From: Bacteroidota bacterium
GTDB taxonomy: Bacteria > Bacteroidota > Bacteroidia > UKL13-3
Assembly (NCBI GenBank): GCA_947491825.1
Contig: CANLLM010000007.1
Coordinates: forward strand, 1-45,084
Direction of reading: 5' to 3'
Length of the DNA stretch: 45,084 nucleotides
Under the pieces are notes generated by a model, which was not told where the DNA came from, made no database searches, and saw only the letters and a list, made by a program, of their open reading frames with translations. How positions within the stretch are numbered: the stretch's first letter is position 1; each line of letters starts with the position of its first letter. The translations under genes were made by a program, and so were the position numbers. Of this stretch, positions 32,034 to 42,386 are shown one piece after another.

Positions 32034-34520
32034 CTAAAAATAAACCTGTAGTCTGAGGTTTACCCTTCTGTTTGTTAAGTAATTCGGTACAGCCCAAGTT
32101 CGGCCTTCAATATCTTCAATCCAAATATGAGAAATGGTGTTGTTAATCGCCAAAAGGTTAAATACATCAAGACCAATCCATGCTGATTTTATGTGCTTTT
32201 TCCATCCCTTTCTATCGGTATCGTTTTCATCAATTAATACGCGCAAAAAACCAATATCAACTCTGCGATAAGAAGGCATCCGCTGCGTATCGGTGTAACG
32301 ATTTTTGTCTGGCGGGCCAAATGGCAAACCTGTACCAAACACCATGGTTAAATTAACTTTGTAGTTTTTATTGTTTTGAAGGTAGTCTTGAAAAAACATA
32401 CTAAATGTAACACGCTGATCTGTTGGGCGGGGAATGTAACCAGGAGTTACTCTATTTCCTGCATCATCAAATAAAATAGCACTAGGAATACGCTCTTGGG
32501 TTTTCATTAAACTTAAACTCATCCAACTTTCGGCACCTTTTACAAACTCCCCATTAATACGCATATCAACCCCTCCAGCATAACCTTCAGCTATGTTATC
32601 AGCATAATAACGGATGCGAACATTATCAATTTCGTATGGAATTAAGTGCTCTAATTTTTTATAATATGCTTCGGCAAAAAAGCGGAATTTTCTGCTCCAG
32701 AGTTTAAAATTCATATCACCACCTAAAACATAATGTATGGCTTTTTGTGCTTTTATGTTTGGGTTAAGAACACCATCAAACCCGCGCAACTCGCGATAAA
32801 AAGGCGGCTGATAATAATAACCAAAGGCCGCTTTTAAATTTACATCCCGTTTAATTTTTCCTATACGAGAACCATTAGCAATTGCCCTATTGTGTTTGCG
32901 GTTAGGCTCCATGCTAATTTGTATACGCGGACCAAACACATTTTCCTTATTAAAACTCCACCAATTGGTACGTACACCATAGGTAACATACAAATTATAA
33001 TCTTTATTTAAGGTTTGTGTATTTTGTAAATAGCCACTTAACCTATAACTGTTTAAGTTAATGGTGGTGTTTAAATAATTTAACACAACAGGCATTCCGT
33101 TTATTTGCGATGGCTGCGCAAATCCCAAAGAATCCTTATAATCCCACTCATTTATTTTATCGGTTATACTTTCGCCCTGTGCCTGCATACCCCATTGTAT
33201 GCTGTGGTTATTTATGGTATGATAACCCCTATGACCAACATTATACACTGTTGCATTGATGCGATTACGGGCATTATTTAAAAAATAGCCAACACCTTTT
33301 GTAGCACGTGATTTCCCGAAATTGTCGTTACCAAAATCTGTCTCTACTTCTTCCAATCGGTATGCCCCTTCAACGGTAAATAGTTCGTTTTCGTTTGAAT
33401 TAAATATGCTGCTAATGAGTTTTAATTGAGTGCGTTTATTTGGCGTATAATTGAATGATAAAGCACCAGTAGCCGTTTGATACTCCATTAAATCCTGTCC
33501 ATCAAAAAACATTTTTAATTGCAAGGCTTCTTTAACCGTGCCAAATGTGGTTTCGCGCGTTTGGGGAATAACTAAATATTTATTACGGGCATAACTACCT
33601 AAAGCGCTTATGGTAAGGTTTGATGTAGGATTCCAAGTTACTAATGACTGTACATCACTAAAACTAGGTTTATAATCAGCTTGCACATCCAAAGTGGAAA
33701 GCACATACTGGTTGGTCCAATAACGCGCACTAAGCAAATAAGTGAAACGTAAATTTTTTGTAGCACCTTCTGCATGAGCCTGCGCGCCCATTAAACTAAC
33801 GTTAGTTGATGAAGCAAACTTTTTAGGCGTTTTATATTTGATATCAAGCACGGATGATAACTTATCGCCATAACGTGCTTCGAAACCACCTGCCGAAAAA
33901 CGAATATTTTGAACCAATTCGGTATGAATAAAACTTAACCCCTCTTGTTGCCCACCCCGGGGTAAAAACGGACGATAAATTTCAATGTCGTTTACATAAA
34001 TTAAATTTTCATCATAATTACCTCCACGAACATTGTATTGTGAACTTAGTTCATTATTAGAGGTAACTCCAGGAAGTGTTTTTAAAATTTGCTCAAAACT
34101 ACCAGAAACATTAGGAAGTTGCTTTATTTCTTTAATATCAATTGTTATGGTACTGGCCTTGTCTCTATTTTGTTCCTCTACATAAGTAAAGGTTTTTAAA
34201 CTTAGTGCGTAACTCATGGTTACGTCAAGCAAAAACCGCTCGTTAACTTTAAGCGGACCTACAGTTGTTTTAAACGATGGTCGTCCAACAAAACTAAACG
34301 CAAGTTCAAATTCTTTATTAGCAGGAATTTTAACCTGATAAAAACCATCTTCTCGACTTGTAGTGGTAATATTGGTTCCTACCACATACACGTTAGCATC
34401 TGCAAAACTTCTACCTAAACTATCTTTAACAGTTCCATATACCACTGCTAACTCTTTTTGCTGAGCATAAGCTGCAAAAGAAAGTAATGACATGAAAATT
34501 AGAAATAGGATTTTACGCAT
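32034..34520 (-). CDS. TonB-dependent receptor with CarboxypepD_reg-like domain
   Basis: An 828-residue outer-membrane receptor. The signal peptide (to A-Y-A-Q, about residue 20) precedes a carboxypeptidase-regulatory-like beta domain (about 25-110, V-Y-G-T-V-K-D-S-L-G-R through D-G-F-Y-Q-V). A plug domain follows with Y-N-V-R-G-G-N-Y-D-E-N near 163 and R-Y-G-D-K-L-S-S near 216, then a 22-strand-type barrel ending L-R-L-Q-V-Y-F. It imports an unknown ligand using TonB energy. No SusD-like partner is adjacent, so it is not a classical SusCD pair. It is followed convergently by the SRP RNA gene. Confidence 0.92.
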   Translation of the reverse strand: MRKILFLIFMSLLSFAAYAQQKELAVVYGTVKDSLGRSFADANVYVVGTNITTTSREDGFYQVKIPANKEFELAFSFVGRPSFKTTVGPLKVNERFLLDVTMSYALSLKTFTYVEEQNRDKASTITIDIKEIKQLPNVSGSFEQILKTLPGVTSNNELSSQYNVRGGNYDENLIYVNDIEIYRPFLPRGGQQEGLSFIHTELVQNIRFSAGGFEARYGDKLSSVLDIKYKTPKKFASSTNVSLMGAQAHAEGATKNLRFTYLLSARYWTNQYVLSTLDVQADYKPSFSDVQSLVTWNPTSNLTISALGSYARNKYLVIPQTRETTFGTVKEALQLKMFFDGQDLMEYQTATGALSFNYTPNKRTQLKLISSIFNSNENELFTVEGAYRLEEVETDFGNDNFGKSRATKGVGYFLNNARNRINATVYNVGHRGYHTINNHSIQWGMQAQGESITDKINEWDYKDSLGFAQPSQINGMPVVLNYLNTTINLNSYRLSGYLQNTQTLNKDYNLYVTYGVRTNWWSFNKENVFGPRIQISMEPNRKHNRAIANGSRIGKIKRDVNLKAAFGYYYQPPFYRELRGFDGVLNPNIKAQKAIHYVLGGDMNFKLWSRKFRFFAEAYYKKLEHLIPYEIDNVRIRYYADNIAEGYAGGVDMRINGEFVKGAESWMSLSLMKTQERIPSAILFDDAGNRVTPGYIPRPTDQRVTFSMFFQDYLQNNKNYKVNLTMVFGTGLPFGPPDKNRYTDTQRMPSYRRVDIGFLRVLIDENDTDRKGWKKHIKSAWIGLDVFNLLAINNTISHIWIEDIEGRTWAVPNYLTNRRVNLRLQVYF

Positions 34521-34545
34521 TAATTGGGTTTAACGAATATTTGTA

Positions 34546-35211
34546 TTAAAGCGTATGTGCATTGATTTGCTTTAAAATAGCAATCGTTTCAGCAGGGTTA
34601 TCGGAGCCAAACACAAAGTTGCCAGCAACTAAAACATTGGCACCTGCGGCCATTAACTTACCTGCATTAGCTTGGTTAACACCACCATCAATTTCTATAA
34701 GTGCACTGCTATTTTTTTGTATGATTAATTCTTTTAATTCGGCTGTTTTGGTGTAAGTGTTTTCGATAAATTTTTGTCCGCCAAACCCAGGATTTACGCT
34801 CATTAAACAAACCAAATCAAGATCGGTAATAATATCTTTTAATAATCCAACTGAAGTATGTGGATTAAGGGCCACACCAGCTTTCATACCCAAATCTTTT
34901 ATGGCAGAAATGGTGCGGTGTAAATGTTTGCAAGCCTCTATATGAACAGTTAACACATCGGCACCTGCTTGTTTAAAATCATTTAAATACCTGTCAGGGT
35001 CTACAATCATTAAATGCACATCTAATGGCTTTGTTGCGTGTTTTTTTATCGCTTTAACCACCGGAAACCCGAATGAGATATTAGGAACAAACATTCCATC
35101 CATAATATCAACATGAAACCAATCTGCATGGCTTTGGTTAATCATTTCAGTATCACGTTGAATATTGGCAAAATCTGCCGATAAAATTGAAGGAGCTATT
35201 ATAACTGACAT
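34546..35211 (-). CDS. rpe: Ribulose-phosphate 3-epimerase
   Basis: A 221-residue TIM-barrel epimerase interconverting ribulose 5-phosphate and xylulose 5-phosphate in the pentose phosphate pathway. Signature motifs are I-A-P-S-I-L-S-A-D-F near residue 5, H-V-D-I-M-D-G-M-F-V-P-N near 33, D-V-H-L-M-I near 64, M-S-V-N-P-G-F-G-G-Q-K-F near 138 and I-E-I-D-G-G-V near 172. The metal-binding His and Asp positions are intact. The TonB receptor gene starts 25 bases downstream of its stop, in the same direction, and may be co-transcribed. Confidence 0.97.
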   Translation of the reverse strand: MSVIIAPSILSADFANIQRDTEMINQSHADWFHVDIMDGMFVPNISFGFPVVKAIKKHATKPLDVHLMIVDPDRYLNDFKQAGADVLTVHIEACKHLHRTISAIKDLGMKAGVALNPHTSVGLLKDIITDLDLVCLMSVNPGFGGQKFIENTYTKTAELKELIIQKNSSALIEIDGGVNQANAGKLMAAGANVLVAGNFVFGSDNPAETIAILKQINAHTL

Positions 35212-35278
35212 ATGCTGCGAATATAATCAACAACTTTGAGGTTTAAGGATATACCAAGCGCATTTGGATATTTTTTAC

Positions 35279-35767
35279 TTAATGTGCTACTATTTCATCA
35301 ATTATTGACGACCAATCCTGGTTTGATTCAATTTTAACTGCCTTTACACCAGCGGCATTTGCGGCATCTACATCGCGTTGCGTATCTCCAATCATCATAG
35401 CGTCTTGTGGATTGACCCCAAATCTAGCTAATGCTTTCTCTATCATGATGCTACCTGGTTTACGGCACAAACATTTACCATATTCGGGGTGATGCGGGCA
35501 ATAATAAATTTCATCAAAAACCAATTGATACTCGGCTAATGCCATTGTTAGTTTCTGATGAATTTGGGTTAAGGTTTGATGAGCGTATAACCCTTTTGCA
35601 ATGCCTCCTTGGTTAGTAATAACCACAACCAATATTCCTGCCCTTTTTAACTTGAGCAGGTTAGGTATAACATGTGGTAACAATTCAAAATCAATAGGAT
35701 TGGTAACATAAGCTCCTAGTTCCTTATTGATCACTCCGTCTCTATCTAATAAAATTAACTTAAACAT
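35279..35767 (-). CDS. HAD-IIIA phosphatase, GmhB-like
   Basis: A 162-residue HAD phosphatase resembling D-glycero-D-manno-heptose-1,7-bisphosphate 7-phosphatase, which acts in ADP-heptose synthesis for LPS core. The nucleophile motif L-L-D-R-D-G-V-I has Asp8 and Asp10; motif II is V-I-T-N-Q-G-G-I near 50, motif III/IV is G-D-T-Q-R-D near 131. A zinc loop C-P-H-H-P-E-Y-G-K-C-L-C is near 90, typical of GmhB. No other heptose genes are nearby, so the substrate is inferred; histidinol-phosphatase is a related alternative. The frame extends to a TTG at 35779, but ATG 35767 fits family starts. Confidence 0.85.
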   Translation of the reverse strand: MFKLILLDRDGVINKELGAYVTNPIDFELLPHVIPNLLKLKRAGILVVVITNQGGIAKGLYAHQTLTQIHQKLTMALAEYQLVFDEIYYCPHHPEYGKCLCRKPGSIMIEKALARFGVNPQDAMMIGDTQRDVDAANAAGVKAVKIESNQDWSSIIDEIVAH

Positions 35768-35814
35768 AATGTACCGCAATAAAGTAATAAATTAAATAAT
35801 TTAATGTTAATTGA

Positions 35815-35822
35815 TATTTTTG
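35815..35822 (+). promoter_or_regulatory. -7 element of the GT2 gene
   Basis: TATTTTTG is an exact TAnnTTTG match ending 16 bases before the TTG start at 35839. Confidence 0.6.
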
Positions 35823-35838
35823 AATAAAATTTACATCC

Positions 35839-36570
35839 TTGAAAACGCGCATAGTCATCATACCAACATACAACGAAATTGAGAACATTGACTTCATCAC
35901 ACAGGCAGTTTTTGAATTGCCAATGGATTTCGATGTATTGATTGTTGATGACAATTCACCTGATGGAACGGGTAAACGCATCAAAGAACTTCAACAAAAA
36001 TACCCTAACTTACATTTACTTGAACGTAAAGAAAAAAACGGCTTAGGCACTGCATACATTGATGGATTTAAGTGGTGTTTACAAAAAGGCTACGAATATG
36101 TTTTTGAAATGGATGCGGATTTTAGCCATAATCCCACTGATTTAATGCGCTTGTACGAAGCATGTACAACACATCAAGGAATGACCATCGGCAGCCGTTA
36201 TGTAACGGGTGTAAATGTGGTAAACTGGCCTATGAGTAGGGTTATGCTTTCTTTTTTTGCAAGTAAGTATGTGCGATTTATCACCGGTTTAGATGTACAT
36301 GATACAACTGCAGGTTTTGTATGTTATCACCAAAGGATTTTAGAAACAATTGATTTAGACAGAATAAAATTTCGCGGTTATGCATTTCAAATTGAAATGA
36401 AATTTACTGCATGGAAACACGGATTTAAAGTGACTGAAGTACCTATTATTTTTACCGACAGAACCCGCGGTGAATCAAAAATAAGCAAGGGAATTATTAA
36501 AGAAGCTGTTTGGGGTGTAATTAGCATGAAGATAAAAAGTTTATTCCACACCTATAAGCAAGTTGAATAA
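35839..36570 (+). CDS. GT2 glycosyltransferase, polyprenol monophosphomannose synthase-like
   Basis: A 243-residue family 2 glycosyltransferase resembling dolichol-/polyprenol-phosphate mannosyltransferase. The nucleotide-sugar site includes P-T-Y-N-E near residue 9 and V-D-D-N-S-P-D-G-T near 36; the metal-binding D-A-D-F-S-H-N-P is near 92; T-A-G-F-V-C-Y is near 158 and D-R-T-R-G-E-S-K-I-S-K near 212. No extra membrane helices are present, so it is the short soluble or peripheral form. It would transfer mannose or a related sugar from a nucleotide donor to a polyprenyl phosphate carrier. The only credible start is TTG 35839, 16 bases after an exact -7 element. Confidence 0.88.
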   Translation: MKTRIVIIPTYNEIENIDFITQAVFELPMDFDVLIVDDNSPDGTGKRIKELQQKYPNLHLLERKEKNGLGTAYIDGFKWCLQKGYEYVFEMDADFSHNPTDLMRLYEACTTHQGMTIGSRYVTGVNVVNWPMSRVMLSFFASKYVRFITGLDVHDTTAGFVCYHQRILETIDLDRIKFRGYAFQIEMKFTAWKHGFKVTEVPIIFTDRTRGESKISKGIIKEAVWGVISMKIKSLFHTYKQVE

Positions 36571-36617
36571 GCCCAGTTAAGCTATAAAAAGTAGATACAA
36601 AAACGTTATGTAACAAA

Positions 36618-36651
36618 AAAGCCCCTTCACATTTTAATGAAGGGGCTTTTA
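36618..36651. terminator. Bidirectional terminator between the GT2 gene and atpC
   Basis: AAAAGCCCCTTCA (36618-36630) and TGAAGGGGCTTTT (36639-36651) form a 13-bp stem with an 8-base loop, serving the convergent GT2 and atp genes. Confidence 0.88.
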
Positions 36652-36666
36652 CTTTTTAAAATAATA

Positions 36667-36900
36667 TTATGCCAATACAACAATTTTATTGTCCATTGCC
36701 TCAACAACACCTCCATTAACCTCAAACCTTTCGGCTTTGCCGTCTGCTATTTTAATTTTAATGGTTCCTTTATCTAAACTAGAAACAATAGCAGCATGGT
36801 TATTCAATATCTCAAACTGACCTTTGCTACCCGGTAAAATAATGGAAATAACTTGACCACTAAACAAGGCTTTATCAGGTGTTAATATATCTAATTGCAT
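36667..36900 (-). CDS. atpC: ATP synthase F1 epsilon subunit, short form
   Basis: A 77-residue epsilon subunit consisting only of the N-terminal beta-sandwich domain: M-Q-L-D-I-L-T-P-D near the start, G-S-K-G-Q-F-E-I-L-N-N-H-A near 25 and V-N-G-G-V-V-E near 62. It lacks the C-terminal helical hairpin that inhibits hydrolysis in longer forms; the short form is usual in Bacteroidota. It follows atpD by 55 bases, and the two form a transcript separate from the remaining atp genes. Confidence 0.94.
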   Translation of the reverse strand: MQLDILTPDKALFSGQVISIILPGSKGQFEILNNHAAIVSSLDKGTIKIKIADGKAERFEVNGGVVEAMDNKIVVLA

Positions 36901-36955
36901 GTGTTAATTTTTTTGTTATTTAAAAGACAAATATGGGTTGATGCTTTTTAAAGTG

Positions 36956-38524
<1,569 letters not shown>

Positions 38525-38827
38525 CCAAAATTTAATCATATAATTATGTACGCATGTTATTTTGAAAGCAGTGCACCAGTTATGTGCTGATGTTGTTGCA
38601 TTTATAATTGTGAGCTTTGTTTTTCCCTTTTTGTAAATTTCTATTTCGCTTGCACCTTAAAATACCTGCTCTATTATCATCAACTATACTAATGTGTATT
38701 TATGAGTATTATTAATATTCCATTTTGTGGTATTTTAAAGGGTCATTAACAACATAGTTAAAATACCCTCAACATTAAAAATTTAATCCGTTATAATTGT
38801 ATATTAACATCATGTAAACCAAACACC
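38525..38827 (+). other. Non-coding upstream region of the giant secreted protein
   Basis: About 300 bases without a gene. The notable content is a 10-mer, TTAAAATACC, in three copies (38657-38666, inverted at 38729-38738, and 38758-38767). The last two form an inverted pair with a 19-base spacer. No exact TAnnTTTG promoter facing the downstream gene was found, and I see no small reading frame of interest. Confidence 0.5.
38657..38767. promoter_or_regulatory. Triple TTAAAATACC element, possible regulator sites
   Basis: Copies are at 38657-38666 (direct), 38729-38738 (inverted, GGTATTTTAA) and 38758-38767 (direct), all upstream of the giant T9SS cargo gene. The inverted pair could fold as a hairpin or bind a dimeric regulator; the third copy favours protein binding. 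Confidence 0.45.
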
Positions 38828-41800
38828 ATGAAAAATCTACTTCGAGTAATCTTCTTCGCTGTGCTTTCCTTTTTATCGTTTAATGTAGACGCCTCTCACA
38901 TTGTTGGAGGCGATGTAGAGTATGAATGCACCGGGCCGCGCATTTGGAAAATACGGTTAACCATTTACCGCTTATGTACAGGTGCATCCCTTTGCTCAAA
39001 TATGGGCTGCACAGTTCCTATGACAGCAAAGCCAAATACAACACTCAATCCAGCAGGTTGTGCCGCAACTCCTAATAATGTAGCCATGACTTTGGCATTG
39101 GTAAAGGTTGAAGACATGGGAAAAGCGAACGTGGCATTGTGTGGTAATGTGGCAAAAAACGGATGTAATAACCTAGGCCAAGTTACCGCAGGGCCATATA
39201 ACCCCTCCATAGAAAAATACGTATTTGAGGGCACTTTAAACTTGAGTATGGCCTCACTAAACAATAGCAACTGCGCGTATTGGGATGTGTTTTGGGAACT
39301 TTGCTGCCGCACTGACAATATTTGGAACTTAGCAGGATCTAGTGGACAATCATTTAGAATTGGAGCAACCATTAACATCTTTAACCGCTCACAAAACCCA
39401 TGTAAAAACAATTCTCCTATTTTTAAAGAGGAGCCTGTTGTAACATTATGTCAAGGTCAAGAATATATTTTAAATATGGGGGCGATTGATCCTGATGGCG
39501 ATTCACTAACCTTTGAAATTTCACCTGCTACGCAACAGGGAGGTGGTTTAGTAAATTACCAACCACCAGGCAGTGCCATTTACCCTTTCCCTTTAAATGC
39601 CACTAAACCTCCGCATTCTAATTTCCCTCAACAAAATGGGCCTTATGTAATCATAGATTCTTTGAACGGTGATATTAGTTTTAATCCAGTAAATAATACA
39701 ACAGGATATATTTATGGGAACCTGAATGTGCGAGTCAAACAATGGTCTTATGATGCAAATGGGGTTCCAATTCTAGTTGGTATTACACAGCGCGATTTAC
39801 AACTCTTTGTATTTAACTGTCCAGGTAATAATCCACCGCGCTTCATCACAACACCTTCACTACCTAATAACCAACCTAAATACAACCACGAAATTACGGC
39901 AGGACAACAGCTGTGCTTTACGATTACTGCAAAAGATACAGACTTTTATCCCCTCATTCCAAGGTATGATACCACTTTTATTTCTTGGAACCAAGGGATA
40001 GTTAGGCCAGGTAAACTAACATTTGCACCTAACTATACCGTTACACCCAACCAACCAAGACCAAGAGAAGACACTTGGCAGTTTTGTTGGCAAACAGAAA
40101 TTACTGATGGTAGGTCACTTCCTTACTATTTTACCGTAACAGCAGTTGATAAATTTTGTCCTAATATTGGAAAAATTAATAAATCGTTAAGTGTTAAAGT
40201 AAATGGAGCTGTTTTGGTACCTAATCATATGTTAAATAAAACAAATGCAAGATGTGGTACATCAATGTACAAAATACTAAAAGCTGCTCCTTATGTTTCG
40301 CTTGACAGTGCCACTTTAAAAATAGCCAACTCCCCAAATGACAAAAACTTTACCTCAGGATTTAGAAACATAACACCCATTAACATTAACCCACAAAGTA
40401 CCCCACAAGATTCTGTCGGGCAACCAAGATTGATGTTTACCGATTCTTTACGTTATACTCAACCTGGCAAATACTACGTTTCATTTACCTATAAAGCAAC
40501 TCAAGGATCCGTAACGCAGGTACTTGATAGTTTTGAAATTAGCAATGATTCAATTGCCCTAGCAAATATTTTCACACAATTCAATACCAACTTTTGTAAC
40601 GGAGATAGTAGCCTCATAATGTCTTCTTACACCAATCCTAAATATAAATATCAATGGCAGAAAAATGGTGTAAATATTGTTGGGTCAATAGCTGAGGGTA
40701 TCTATGCAAAACAATCAGGATCATACAGGCTGTTAGTTACCGATACGTTAATTAATTGCAATAATTTATCAAACTTAATTAATATCAATGTAAACCCAAG
40801 AGTGTCTCTAAACCCTTCCACACAAGCAAATCAATATTGTGCATTTAAACCAAACGGGATTAGTTATCACGACAGTTCATTCATATCAAATGGTAGTTTT
40901 ACGCGAGTATGGCATTTTGGAGATGGCACTAATTCAACAAACATATCTGGCAACAAAATTTACAACAATACGGGAACGTTTGCTGTAAAATTGGTGGTAA
41001 CCAGTAATTTTGGCTGTAAAGACTCTACAATTAATAATGTATTTATTGTTCAACCTTCGAAACCTATTATTAACGCTAACAGTAACCCCTCATTTTGTAT
41101 TGGAGCCTCAGTAATTTTAACAGGAACAACTTACACAAATGCTAATTATTATTGGTATAGAAATAACTTATTAGTAAGTGGTAATAGTGCAATTAAATTC
41201 GTGAATGATCAGGGTAACTATAAACTTATTGTGGACCTAGGTAATAATTGCAAAGACACATCTAATGTCATTGCAACAGAACTATACCCTTCGCCTAAAG
41301 TTGGATTTACCATTAACAACCCTACTCAATGCGTAAATGCCAATTTGTTTTCTTTGGTTGATACAACTTCTATTGTTAGCGGCACATACACTAGGGTTTG
41401 GACTTGGGATAATAACTTAAGTAGTCAAGCCAATTTAGATTTATCATTTAATACTGTAGGCACAAAATCAATTAAGTTAAAAGCTACTTCAAATAACGGT
41501 TGTATTGATAGTTTAATAAAAACAGTAATCATAACAGCTAAACCAATTATTGGAACTCTGGCTGGACCAACTAGTAATTTATCAACCCAACAAACCTATG
41601 ATTACAATGTAAACCAACAGTTAAACCACAGCTATAATTGGACTGTAACGAATGGGAATATTGTAAACGGACAAGGAACCAACGCCATTAAAGTACAATG
41701 GCTAACTCCAGGTAATGGAAGTTTACATGCTGTTATTACCAACAATGTAGGTTGTAGCGATAGCACAATTATAAATGTAGTTATTATAGGAAGCGGACAA

Positions 41801-42307
41801 GCAGCTCCTACCATCACCTCTTTTACACCACAAACAGGTACCAATGGCACATTAATAACCATTAATGGAACTAATTTAAACAATGCAAGTTCGGTTACTT
41901 TTGGAGGTGTAAACGCCAAAAGTTATACTGTTGTTTCACCATTAATGATAACTGCAATAGTTGATAGCGGGGCCACAGGCAATGTAAGTGTGGTTACACC
42001 AAACGGAACTGCATTACTAAATGGGTTTACTTATACTACCAATACAGGTATTGCCAAGTTTGCATCACAATCATATTCCATATTCCCTAATCCGGTTAGC
42101 GCAGAAATTGTAATTGAATCTAACAAATCATTAAATGAATCTCGTTTTGAATTGATGGATATAAATGGTAAAGTATTGATTAATCAAACTTGCAATACAC
42201 CAACCAATAGGTTAATTATGGATGTGAAATCATTAAGTCCAGCGATGTATTTACTGCGTATTACATCGCAAGGACAATCGAATACAGTTAAGATTATAAA
42301 GCAATAA
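38828..42307 (+). CDS. Giant secreted T9SS cargo protein with PKD and IPT/TIG domains
   Basis: A 1159-residue exported protein. The signal peptide ends about residue 23 (V-D-A), just before S-H-I-V-G-G-D-V-E-Y, a start common to large gliding- and adhesion-associated Bacteroidota proteins. Residues about 24-330 are Cys-rich. PKD-like modules lie near 677-740 (W-H-F-G-D-G-T) and 847-900. An IPT/TIG domain spans about 990-1070 (I-T-S-F-T-P-Q-T-G-T-N-G). A type IX secretion C-terminal sorting domain occupies about 1078-1159 (S-I-F-P-N-P-V, then G-K-V-L, then Y-L-L-R-I-T). It is probably exported through the outer membrane and attached to the surface as an adhesin or matrix protein; no enzyme domain is visible. 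The gene stands alone with a long upstream region. Confidence 0.88.
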   Translation: MKNLLRVIFFAVLSFLSFNVDASHIVGGDVEYECTGPRIWKIRLTIYRLCTGASLCSNMGCTVPMTAKPNTTLNPAGCAATPNNVAMTLALVKVEDMGKANVALCGNVAKNGCNNLGQVTAGPYNPSIEKYVFEGTLNLSMASLNNSNCAYWDVFWELCCRTDNIWNLAGSSGQSFRIGATINIFNRSQNPCKNNSPIFKEEPVVTLCQGQEYILNMGAIDPDGDSLTFEISPATQQGGGLVNYQPPGSAIYPFPLNATKPPHSNFPQQNGPYVIIDSLNGDISFNPVNNTTGYIYGNLNVRVKQWSYDANGVPILVGITQRDLQLFVFNCPGNNPPRFITTPSLPNNQPKYNHEITAGQQLCFTITAKDTDFYPLIPRYDTTFISWNQGIVRPGKLTFAPNYTVTPNQPRPREDTWQFCWQTEITDGRSLPYYFTVTAVDKFCPNIGKINKSLSVKVNGAVLVPNHMLNKTNARCGTSMYKILKAAPYVSLDSATLKIANSPNDKNFTSGFRNITPININPQSTPQDSVGQPRLMFTDSLRYTQPGKYYVSFTYKATQGSVTQVLDSFEISNDSIALANIFTQFNTNFCNGDSSLIMSSYTNPKYKYQWQKNGVNIVGSIAEGIYAKQSGSYRLLVTDTLINCNNLSNLININVNPRVSLNPSTQANQYCAFKPNGISYHDSSFISNGSFTRVWHFGDGTNSTNISGNKIYNNTGTFAVKLVVTSNFGCKDSTINNVFIVQPSKPIINANSNPSFCIGASVILTGTTYTNANYYWYRNNLLVSGNSAIKFVNDQGNYKLIVDLGNNCKDTSNVIATELYPSPKVGFTINNPTQCVNANLFSLVDTTSIVSGTYTRVWTWDNNLSSQANLDLSFNTVGTKSIKLKATSNNGCIDSLIKTVIITAKPIIGTLAGPTSNLSTQQTYDYNVNQQLNHSYNWTVTNGNIVNGQGTNAIKVQWLTPGNGSLHAVITNNVGCSDSTIINVVIIGSGQAAPTITSFTPQTGTNGTLITINGTNLNNASSVTFGGVNAKSYTVVSPLMITAIVDSGATGNVSVVTPNGTALLNGFTYTTNTGIAKFASQSYSIFPNPVSAEIVIESNKSLNESRFELMDINGKVLINQTCNTPTNRLIMDVKSLSPAMYLLRITSQGQSNTVKIIKQ

Positions 42308-42332
42308 AAGTTTTTGTTAAATTCATAAACGC

Positions 42333-42365
42333 AAACAGGCCACCCATGGGTGGCCTGTTTTTTTT
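42333..42365 (+). terminator. Intrinsic terminator of the giant gene
   Basis: A perfect 28-base palindrome (AAACAGGCCACCCA and its complement, 42333-42360) runs into a T-tract to 42365. It lies 25 bases after the stop and may also act on pnp from the other side. Confidence 0.88.
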
Positions 42366-42386
42366 ACATGATAACTTAAAAGTAAA

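Noticed and set aside
31819-32097. 92-codon open frame on the minus strand
   Set aside because: It is antisense to the SRP RNA and overlaps the TonB receptor end; no protein-like features.
39777-40001. 74-codon frame on the plus strand within the giant gene
   Set aside because: Out-of-frame shadow of the T9SS cargo gene.
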